From DATFWC01 sp963777755 (lineage in GTDB: Bacteria; Pseudomonadota; Alphaproteobacteria; Rhizobiales; Xanthobacteraceae), in contig CAVZSC010000004.1 in assembly GCA_963777755.1 (NCBI GenBank), positions 230,297-294,296 of the forward strand: a stretch of DNA of 64,000 nt, read 5' to 3'. Below are positions 57,301 through 64,000 of this stretch, in pieces (positions within the stretch are counted from its first letter, which is position 1; every line of letters begins with the position of its first letter). The notes under the pieces were generated by a model that did no database searches, was not told the DNA's origin, and worked only from the letters and a program-made list of their open reading frames with translations. The position numbers and the translations under genes are program-made.

Positions 57301-57421
57301 GCTCGGCCTTGCCCTCTCGCGCAAGCTCGCGCGTATGATGGGGGGTGACGTGACGGTGACGAGCGAGCCAGGCAAGGGCTCGGTCTTCACCGTGCGCCTG
57401 CCGGGGAATGCGGTTCATTGA
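54393..57421 (+). pseudogene. multi-GAF sensor histidine kinase, frameshifted
   Basis: About 1000 residues when repaired. A coiled start (ELKRQLEARNRELAEARQHL), four GAF domains separated by linkers of the type QQTATSEVLQVISSSPGELE, then HisKA with the phospho-accepting H in ASMSHELRTPLNAIIGLTEM and a HATPase_c domain (NLLSNACKFTKEGEVTLRV, DTGIGL, GGTGLGLALSRKLA). No membrane segment, so it is a cytoplasmic sensor; no receiver domain is fused. The frame breaks at about 55870 and at 56029-56031 (CCC run) inside the third GAF. TTG at 54393 with GAGAGGGGA is the likely start. Confidence 0.82.
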
Positions 57422-57703
57422 AGCTCGCCGTGACCGACACCGGTCCGGCGAGGTCGAGTTGGCTCACGCCAATCGCTTGCCCGATGGAATGCTGCTACAG
57501 GCACCACTCGCCGCGGGTGCACGAGGAACGCGCCAATCCTCGACGATGATCACCTCCTGCGCCGCCATCACCAGCAGCGTGTCGGCGCTCGCGGCTCCGC
57601 GCGCGTTGCTACGGCCGTCCAAAGCCGCCAGAGTATCCGTCCAATTCCTTGGCATGGCGATTGCTCGGTTTCGCGCTAGGACTTGTGGGAGATGGGAGAT
57701 CGA
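57422..57703. other. intergenic region
   Basis: About 280 bases without a supported gene; leads into an ABC_sub_bind remnant. Confidence 0.4.
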
Positions 57704-57799
57704 GTGAAACGGCGCACGTTCATCACACTGCTCGGCGGCGCTCGAGACCTTGGTGTGATTTCGAGGGGTGCCGTCTACAGCGACTCTCTCTTGGATTGA
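57704..57799 (+). pseudogene. N-terminal remnant of an ABC_sub_bind protein
   Basis: A GTG with GGGAG upstream starts KRRTFITLLGGARDLGVISR, the family's twin-arginine signal, then stops after 31 residues. It is a relic of another substrate-binding-protein gene. Confidence 0.7.
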
Positions 57800-57958
57800 G
57801 GTTGATTGAGCACCGGTGCCCGGTGCCCAGCTTCAACCTGAAGTCCGGTAGCTTCATCCTACCGTCTATCGGGGACGCATGGCTGCCGCGCCGAGGCGAC
57901 GGCTGGAACGGCGACTCGCGACCTGTCACTATGTGTCAACCGCGACGGAGCGCCCCGC

Positions 57959-58174
57959 ATGGTCCCTGCAGACGAGTTTCGCAGACACGCAGAGGAGTGC
58001 AGGCGAGCGGCGCGTGCCACGAGGGACCGTGAAGACCGGGCCACGTGGGAGCTCATGGCAGAGCGCTGGCAGCGCTGCGCCCAGGCCGCGGAGAGTGCCA
58101 TGGCAGCAGCGGCCAACGCTCACTACGTGCGGACGCGAAGAATGAGACATTTGACAGGGCTCCGCTCGCACTGA
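57959..58174 (+). CDS. small helical hypothetical protein
   Basis: A 71-residue protein, helical and charged (MVPADEFRRHAEECRRAARA, REDRATWELMAERWQRCAQA). Short proteins starting with this HAEEC pattern are common in Bradyrhizobium relatives; function unknown. GGAGCG lies before the ATG. Confidence 0.6.
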   Translation: MVPADEFRRHAEECRRAARATRDREDRATWELMAERWQRCAQAAESAMAAAANAHYVRTRRMRHLTGLRSH

Positions 58175-58289
58175 CGCAAGCCAAGCGACAACGCTAGGTC
58201 GTGCAGCACACAGCGCTTCCACTTGCACCTATTCCGGTGTCTATGGTGGTGCGCCGGCGGGCTTGATCCGCCGACGCGCCGAGTGGGCA

Positions 58290-58421
58290 ATGCAGCTATG
58301 GCGGCTTCATGACACACTCTGGGCGCTGCTCGCCGATATCGACGCCCGCGCGCTCGGCGACGTGTGCAGCGAGCACGTCCCCATCAACACGGTGACCCAT
58401 GTGGTGATCAAGAAACGATGA
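58290..58421 (+). CDS. possible 43-aa ORF
   Basis: A short frame MQLWRLHDTLWALLADIDAR with GDVCSEHVPINTVTHVVIKK after it. It overlaps the soxZ end by 14 bases on the opposite strand. Protein-like composition but no clear ribosome-binding site; it may be a fragment. Confidence 0.25.
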   Translation: MQLWRLHDTLWALLADIDARALGDVCSEHVPINTVTHVVIKKR

Positions 58422-58731
58422 TATTGTGCTCCAGGCGGTAGACGCCGCCGCCATCCTCTTCCCAGATGAAAGCGAGCCGGCCGCTCTCCGTCGCGCGAAG
58501 ATGGAACTCGATGAACGGATTGGCCGCAAAGCCCTCACGCAGATCGACGCTGAACACCTCCTCGCCGTCGAAACGACACGTGAACTTGTTGATGATCTGG
58601 CGCGGGATTGCGTTGCCCTTGTCGTCCTGACGCAGCCCGGTCTCCATCTGATGGCTGATCAGCGTCTTGACGCGAAAGACGGCGCCCTTCGACGCGGTCG
58701 CCGGGACTTGCACGCGGGGATGGGGGGGCAC
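58408..58731 (-). CDS. soxZ: thiosulfate oxidation carrier complex protein SoxZ
   Basis: A 107-residue immunoglobulin-like SoxZ (ASKGAVFRVKTLISHQMETG, IPRQIINKFTCRFDGEEVFS, REGFAANPFIEFHLRATESG, WEEDGGGVY). It has no signal peptide; SoxZ is exported together with SoxY. It is the partner of SoxY in the periplasmic sulfur-carrier complex. The GTG at 58731 follows GGAG at 7 bases. Last gene of the minus-strand operon, 19 bases after soxY. Confidence 0.9.
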   Translation of the reverse strand: MPPHPRVQVPATASKGAVFRVKTLISHQMETGLRQDDKGNAIPRQIINKFTCRFDGEEVFSVDLREGFAANPFIEFHLRATESGRLAFIWEEDGGGVYRLEHNIIVS

Positions 58732-58750
58732 GTCTCGACTCCGTTCGGTA

Positions 58751-59206
58751 TCAAGTGCAGCCGTTGCTCTCCACCTCGACCCACACCCTGCTCATCATGA
58801 GCGTGCCGTCGCTCATCTCCGCCACCGCCAGAACATGTTGCGGCTCGGCGAGGCGGATACGGGTCGACACGCGGGCGACGCCGTGGCGTGGCGCGAAGTG
58901 GAAGGTGCCGATCTCGATGAGCGGGTTTTTCGGCGCCAGCAGCCGAACGTACCTGACGTGGTCGAGCTCCGTCATCGGACTGTCGACGTCGAGCGTGAGG
59001 GGCACGGCGGAGCCGTTCGGGAACACGCGCGGCATCGACAGATGCAGGCGGTCCGATTCCGCGGCCGTGCGTCCGGTCAGCTGCTTGACCAGGTCCGCCG
59101 CCTCATCGCCGGCGCCGAGCGGCAAGGTCAGGGCAGCGCCGGCAAGTCCGGCCCCTCCCGCGATGGCGGCGGTCAGCACGGCGCGACGCGTAGGGTTCGG
59201 GATCAT
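58751..59206 (-). CDS. soxY: thiosulfate oxidation carrier protein SoxY, atypical C-terminus
   Basis: A 151-residue SoxY: twin-arginine signal (NPTRRAVLTAAIAGGAGLAG), core AAESDRLHLSMPRVFPNGSA, SPMTELDHVRYVRLLAPKNP, then VSTRIRLAEPQHVLAVAEMS. SoxY normally ends GGCGG, whose cysteine carries the sulfur substrate. Here the chain ends SNGCT: the cysteine is kept but both flanking glycine pairs are changed. Swinging-arm function may be altered. The gene starts 3 bases after groL. No soxXA, soxB or soxCD is in the window. Confidence 0.88.
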   Translation of the reverse strand: MIPNPTRRAVLTAAIAGGAGLAGAALTLPLGAGDEAADLVKQLTGRTAAESDRLHLSMPRVFPNGSAVPLTLDVDSPMTELDHVRYVRLLAPKNPLIEIGTFHFAPRHGVARVSTRIRLAEPQHVLAVAEMSDGTLMMSRVWVEVESNGCT

Positions 59207-59209
59207 GCG

Positions 59210-60853
59210 CTAGAAGTCCATATCGCCGGGATGGTGGTCATGATCATGCCCCGGCAGCGGTGGTGGCGGCGGCTTCGGGCGCTCGGCGACCATCGCCTCG
59301 GTGGTGATGAGCAGCCCTGCAATCGAGGCGGCGTCCTGCAGCGCGCGGCGCACCACCTTGGTCGGGTCGATGATGCCCTTCTTCACCATGTCGACATACT
59401 CCCCGCTCTGGGCGTCGAAGCCCCAGGCGTACCGGTCGTTCTCGAGGATCCTGCCGATGATGACGGAGCCGTCTTCGCCCGCGTTGATGGCAATCTGGCG
59501 CGCCGGCCAGCCGACCGCCTTGCGGACAATGTCCACGCCGATCTTCTGGTCGTCGTTCTCGGTGCGCAGCCGCTTCAGCGCTGCGGCGGCGCGCAGCAGC
59601 GCGACGCCGCCGCCCGGCAGGACGCCCTCCTCGACCGCGGCGCGGGTCGCATGTATCGCGTCGTCGATGCGGTCCTTGCGCTCCCTGACCTCGACCTCGC
59701 TCGCGCCGCCGACCCGGATCACCGCCACGCCGCCGGCGAGCTTCGCCAGCCGCTCCTGCAGCTTCTCCTTGTCGTAGTCGGAGGTGGTCTCCTCGATCTG
59801 TGCCTTGATGTGGACGATGCGGGCCTCGATCTCCGCCTTCTTGCCGGCGCCGCTGACGATCGTGGTGCTCTCCTTGTCGATCATCACCGTCCGGGCGCGC
59901 CCCAGCATGGGGAGCGTCACGTTTTCGAGCTTGATGCCGAGATCCTCGCTGATCGCCCGGCCGCCGGTCAGGATCGCGATGTCCTCCAGCACCGCCTTGC
60001 GGCGATCGCCGAAGCCGGGCGCCTTCACCGCCGCGACCTTGAGGCCGCCGCGCAGCTTGTTGACCACCAGCGTGGCCAGCGCCTCGCCCTCGACGTCCTC
60101 GGCGATGATGAGCAGCGGCTTGCCGGTCTGCGCCACCGCCTCCAGCAGCGGCAGCAGCTCCTGCAGGCCGGACAGCTTCTTCTCGTAGACCAGGATGTGG
60201 GGGTCTTCCAGCTCGACCCGCATCTTGGAGGCGTTGGTGACGAAGTAGGGGGAGATGTAACCACGGTCGAACTGCATGCCGTCGACGATCTCGAGCTCGG
60301 TCTCGAGCGACTTCGCCTCTTCGACCGTGATGATGCCTTCGTTCCCGACCTTCTTCATCGCGTCGGCGATGAAGCGGCCGATTTCGGCGTCGCCGTTGGC
60401 CGAGATGGTGCCGACCTGGGCGATCTCCTCGTTCGAGGTGACCTGCCTGGAGCTCTTCTCAAGGTCGCCGACAATGGCGGCGACGGCGAGATCGACGCCG
60501 CGCTTGAGGTCCATCGGGTTCATGCCGGCGGCCACCGCCTTGGAGCCTTCCCGAACGATGGCGGCGGCGAGCACGGTTGCGGTGGTGGTGCCGTCGCCGG
60601 CGACGTAGGACGTCCTGGATGCGACTTCGCGCACCAGCTGCGCGCCCATGTTCTCGAACCTGTCGGCAAGCTCGATTTCTTTCGCGACGGTGACGCCGTC
60701 CTTGGTCACGCGCGGCGCCCCGAAACTCTTGTCGAGCATGACGTTGCGGCCCTTGGGGCCGAGCGTGACCTTCACGGCATCGGCGAGAATATCGACGCCG
60801 CGCAGCAACCTGTTGCGCGCGTCGACCGAGAACCTGACTTCCTTCGCCGTCAT
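59210..60853 (-). CDS. groL: chaperonin GroEL with His/Asp-rich tail
   Basis: A 547-residue 60-kDa chaperonin. ATP-site residues are intact (VTLGPKGRNVMLDKSFGAPR, AGDGTTTATVLAAAIVREGS). The usual Gly/Met-rich C-terminus (GGM repeats) is replaced by RPKPPPPPLPGHDHDHHPGD, then MDF. No groES is adjacent. It lies between a copper-type ATPase and soxY with 54 and 3 bases of spacing, so it is probably a specialised paralogue serving this operon. AGGAGA precedes the ATG at 60853. Confidence 0.92.
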   Translation of the reverse strand: MTAKEVRFSVDARNRLLRGVDILADAVKVTLGPKGRNVMLDKSFGAPRVTKDGVTVAKEIELADRFENMGAQLVREVASRTSYVAGDGTTTATVLAAAIVREGSKAVAAGMNPMDLKRGVDLAVAAIVGDLEKSSRQVTSNEEIAQVGTISANGDAEIGRFIADAMKKVGNEGIITVEEAKSLETELEIVDGMQFDRGYISPYFVTNASKMRVELEDPHILVYEKKLSGLQELLPLLEAVAQTGKPLLIIAEDVEGEALATLVVNKLRGGLKVAAVKAPGFGDRRKAVLEDIAILTGGRAISEDLGIKLENVTLPMLGRARTVMIDKESTTIVSGAGKKAEIEARIVHIKAQIEETTSDYDKEKLQERLAKLAGGVAVIRVGGASEVEVRERKDRIDDAIHATRAAVEEGVLPGGGVALLRAAAALKRLRTENDDQKIGVDIVRKAVGWPARQIAINAGEDGSVIIGRILENDRYAWGFDAQSGEYVDMVKKGIIDPTKVVRRALQDAASIAGLLITTEAMVAERPKPPPPPLPGHDHDHHPGDMDF

Positions 60854-60907
60854 TCCTGGATGTCTCCTGTGCCCGCCATGCATCCGCAAATCGCGTCGGC
60901 CCGTCCC

Positions 60908-63104
60908 TCAAGGTGCTGTCGCCGTTTCGCCGGCAATGAACGGAATGGCCGTCGCCCTCCGGGCGGGAGCGCCGTCCGCCGACGCCGGCAACGGATGCGC
61001 GGGAGCCGCCGACGGAACCGGATCGGGCAGCCGCTCGAGCCGCAGCGAATTCAGCACGACCACGATGCTCGAACCGGCCATGACGGCCGCAGCGAACACC
61101 GGCTGCAGCAACCCGAGCATGGCCAGGCTCACGGCGACGAAATTATAGCCGAATGCCCACATCAGGTTGCTGAGGATGGTCATGCGCACGGCGCGGGCGA
61201 CGTCGACCGCCCATGGCAGCATCCACAGTCCGCCGGCAGGGAGCACGAGCGCCGCGGTCTCGCGCGCAAGGTCGGTTGCCGAGCCGACCGCAATGCCGAC
61301 ATCCGCTGCGGCAAGCACCGGCCCATCGTTGAGACCGTCGCCGACCATGGCCGCCACGCCGTCGTCCGTCCGGCGGCGGTCCAGCCAGGCGCGCTTCGCT
61401 TCCGGCGCCATACCCGCCTCGACGTCTTCGGACTCGATGCCGACGGCGCCGGCAATCCGCTGCGCCGCACCCGCAAGATCGCCGGTCAGCAGCACCACGC
61501 GCAATCCGCGTCGGCGCAGCGCCTCGACCGTCGCGCGCGCCTCCGGCAGCGGCGTATCGTCGAGCGACAGCACGGCCCGCACGCGTTCGCCCCAGCCCAC
61601 ATACACGACCGAGTGGCCGCTCGCCTCGCGCGCCCGCGCGCGTTCGGCGAGGTCGGGGGTCAGCGGCCAGCCCAGCTCGCGCATCAGCGCGCCGCTGCCG
61701 GCCGCGATCGCCTGACCGCCGGCGCTGCCGCGGATGCCTCGGCCAGGCACGGTCCGCACGTCGCGCGCGGCGATCGGCTGCAAGCCGCGCGCGGCGGCCG
61801 CCGCGACGAGGGCGCGGGCCAGGCCATGCTCGGAATGGCGCTCCAGTCCGGCGGTGCGCGCCAGCACCTCGTCGCTGTCGATCCCGTCGCTGTCGATGGC
61901 GGCGAGGCGCGCCACGCCCGAGGTGAGCGTTCCGGTCTTGTCGAAGGCGATGAGCCGCGTGCGCCCAAGCGCCTCGAGCGCGGCGGGGTCGCGGACCAGG
62001 CAGCCGTGCCGGGCGAGGCGCCCGATCCCGAGCGAGGTGGCCATCGGTGCGGCAAGCCCGACCGCGCACGGGCAGGCCACCACCAACACCGCCAAGCCGA
62101 CCAGCAGAGCGCGGTCGAGCGGCACGTGCTGCACCCAATAGATCGCCGTCGCCACGCCGAGGACCAGCACGATCGGCACGAAAACGCCAACGATGCGGTC
62201 GGCCAGGCGCTGGCTCGAGCCGTGGCGGAGCAGCGCGTCGCGCACCGATCGGCAGATCTGCGCCCAGCGGGTCGCGTTCCCCGCCCCGGTGCTGCGGATC
62301 AGCAGCGGGCCGTCGAGATTGATGCTGCCGGCGATCACCGGCGCGCCGACGCCCTTGGCGATCTGCCGGCTCTCGCCGGTGATCACGGCCTCGTCGATGT
62401 GCGAATCCCCCTCGACGATCACGCCGTCGACGGGAATCCGCTCGCCCGGCCGAACCCGCACCAGCATGTGCGCAGCGACGTCACGCACCGGCAGGCGGTG
62501 CTCGGCGTCGCCGGCGACGACGGTGGCCCACGCGCTTTCCGCCGCCAGCAGCGGCTGCAGGTCGCGCGCCGCCCGGGCGCGGCCGGCGGCGTCGAGATAG
62601 TAGCCGACGGTGAACAGCATCAGCACCATGCTGGCGGTGTCGAAATAGACCTGCGGGCTGCGCTCGATCGTGGCGAAGGCCGAATAGGCGTAGGCGGCGC
62701 CGACGCCGAGCACGATCAACGCGGGAGCGGCGAGACGCCCTTGCCTGGCATGGGCCCAGGTCTCGCGCACAAACGGCTCGCCGAGAATCACCACGGCCGG
62801 CGTGGCCAGGAGCCAGAGCAGGAGATATCCACGGCAGAACCTCAGCGTCGGCACCGACGAAGGCGTCGGTGTACAGCAGCAGGCTGAACAGCATGATGTT
62901 CATGGAGAGGAAGCTGCCGACGCCGATCCGCACCAGGAGCCACGCGGCCTCGTGCTCCTCGCGGCTGCCGCTCTTGACCTGATGGGCGAGACAGCAGCCG
63001 TAGCAGCAGAACGCACAGCTCTCGCCGTTCACCGTGCGCTGCATCGCCCGCCGCCCGATCGGCAGCAGGCAATGGCGGCACAGGGTATCGTCCGCTGCCG
63101 TCAT
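60908..63104 (-). pseudogene. heavy-metal (Cu+-type) P1B ATPase, single frameshift
   Basis: About 730 residues when repaired. N-terminal Cys-rich segment (CRHCLLPIG, CAFCCYGCC), then the transmembrane part, actuator TGES, the ion site VVACPCAVGLAAPM, the phosphorylation loop FDKTGTLTSG, and GDGLNDGPVLAAADVGIA. CPC points to Cu+ or Ag+. The N-terminal domain and the ATPase core are in different frames, joined at about 62840 by one base. This fits CcoI/FixI-like copper supply. Its start overlaps the upstream gene by 4 bases. Confidence 0.85.
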
Positions 63105-63868
63105 GCGGGCCCTCCCCCATCCCAGCCGTGCGACAGATGCGAGGCGAGCGGCAGCACCCCGCGGCCCAATGTGATCAGTCCGAGCAGCAGGATGCAGCTG
63201 CCGGCGAGCCACACGCCGCGCTGCCGCCACGCCGGCGCCAGCACGCGACCGACGCCACCCATCAGCAGCAGGGCGGGAAACGTTCCCAGGCCGAACGCCG
63301 CCATGGTGAGGACGCCGGGCAATGCTCCAGCGGTGCTCGCCGCCTGGGCGGCAAAGGCGTAGACCAGCGGACAGGGGAGGAAGCCGTTGAACACGCCGAA
63401 GGCGAGCGGTGCCGCGCGGCCGGGCGCGGTCAGCAGGCTGCGCAAGGACAGGACCAGCGTGCTGCCGGCGAAACCGGTGGTGAAGCGGTGCAACCACGGC
63501 AGCAGGCCGAAGAATTGCAGCGCCATGGCGATCATGAGCAGCCCGGCGACGATCGCGAGAATGCGCTGGCCGGTGTCGAGCGATCCGCTCAGCAGCGGGA
63601 CCGTCATCCCCTGCGAGGTGCAGATGACCTGACCCAGCGCGCCGGCAAGGCCGCCGAGAAAACAATAGGTCGAGAGGCGGCCGAAATTGTACAGGAGATG
63701 GCGCAGCAGCGTCGCGATGCGGCGTCCCTGCGGATCGCGGCCCAGCGCGCACGCAAAGCCGCCGCACATGCCGACGCAGTGAAAGCTGCCGGCAAACCCC
63801 GCGGCGAAGATCACCACATACGCGGTCATCGACGGGTTGCTCTGCCCAATCTTCGCGCCCTCCGCCAT
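63101..63868 (-). CDS. sulfite exporter TauE/SafE-family protein (COG2836 type)
   Basis: A 255-residue membrane protein with about six helices and the motif GSFHCVGMCGGFACALGRDP, plus FNGFLPCPLVYAFAAQAAST. The HCxGMCGG and PCP motifs are typical for the branch found next to copper P-type ATPases in cbb3-oxidase assembly clusters, where it may pass copper or reductant. Its stop overlaps the start of the ATPase gene (ATGA). Confidence 0.85.
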   Translation of the reverse strand: MAEGAKIGQSNPSMTAYVVIFAAGFAGSFHCVGMCGGFACALGRDPQGRRIATLLRHLLYNFGRLSTYCFLGGLAGALGQVICTSQGMTVPLLSGSLDTGQRILAIVAGLLMIAMALQFFGLLPWLHRFTTGFAGSTLVLSLRSLLTAPGRAAPLAFGVFNGFLPCPLVYAFAAQAASTAGALPGVLTMAAFGLGTFPALLLMGGVGRVLAPAWRQRGVWLAGSCILLLGLITLGRGVLPLASHLSHGWDGGGPA

Positions 63869-63893
63869 GCCAGGGCGGTCGCGCTCGGCCGCC

Positions 63894-64000
63894 GCTACTC
63901 GCGCACCAGCCAGGCGACCCAGATGAAGAAGGCGATGGTGGAGATCGCAAACCCGACGAAAGCGATGACTTGGATCGCGCCCGCATCCGTGAGCGAGAAG
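63894..64000 (-). CDS. partial small membrane protein
   Basis: The last 34 residues of a protein whose start is beyond the window: a single transmembrane helix AIQVIAFVGFAISTIAFFIW followed by VAWLVRE. It ends 25 bases before the TauE/SafE-type gene, on the same strand, so it is probably the operon's previous gene. Not identified. Confidence 0.55.

Noticed and set aside
58667..62887. A plus-strand frame of about 1400 codons
   Set aside because: It is the antisense of soxY, groL and the P-type ATPase, whose frames carry clear family motifs. GC-rich codon bias keeps the opposite frame open.

Overview
The window reads as chromosomal DNA of a GC-rich alphaproteobacterium of the order Hyphomicrobiales (Rhizobiales), close in gene style to Bradyrhizobium, Rhodoplanes or Xanthobacteraceae relatives. 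The grounds are the set of twin-arginine ABC_sub_bind proteins (start RRREFITLLGGAAAWP), a Bug-type tricarboxylate-binding protein, DUF1236, DUF3606, DUF892 and DUF1330 proteins, and a multi-GAF histidine kinase. The assignment is inference; no rRNA or marker gene is present.

Layout. 0-18.4 kb is mostly conventional: a class II aldolase, a Bug receptor, small secreted proteins, two short-chain or zinc-type oxidoreductases, an ABM-domain protein flanked by two paralogous 57-58 aa secreted peptides, an acyl-CoA carboxylase beta subunit, a Nudix hydrolase, a phospholipase D/VTT plus EEP-nuclease locus, a NEW3-ATPase-permease ABC operon and a glutathione S-transferase. Several genes between 8.7 and 15.8 kb are broken by single-base indels.

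18.4-36 kb is an accessory region. It holds two full copies and one fragment of an Mrr-like restriction endonuclease. Each is followed by a perfect 12-bp hairpin; two of the three keep a full tRNA-like T arm, acceptor strand and CCA. It also holds two head-to-tail 723-bp group II introns without an encoded protein, a ParB-like protein, an aquaporin, a protease-less PDZ protein, and truncated remnants of an SDR, an alpha/beta hydrolase, topoisomerase IB and a PHB-depolymerase-type esterase.

35.5-58 kb is a second accessory stretch. It contains single genes separated by same-orientation 110-bp repeats (MBL hydrolase, FkbM methyltransferase), an RTX-repeat protein with three direct repeats upstream, an IS3-family element, a truncated ArsR regulator abutting a deoxyribosyltransferase/TIR-like gene, a LysR-SDR divergent pair, three overlapping substrate-binding-protein genes without any permease, a 226-bp copied SDR fragment, and a large GAF histidine kinase.

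58.4-64 kb is a minus-strand operon: membrane protein (partial), TauE/SafE-type protein, Cu+-type P1B ATPase, a GroEL with a His/Asp-rich tail, SoxY and SoxZ. The close spacing (4-bp overlap, then 54 and 3 bases) suggests one transcript that joins metal transport, folding and a sulfur-carrier pair.
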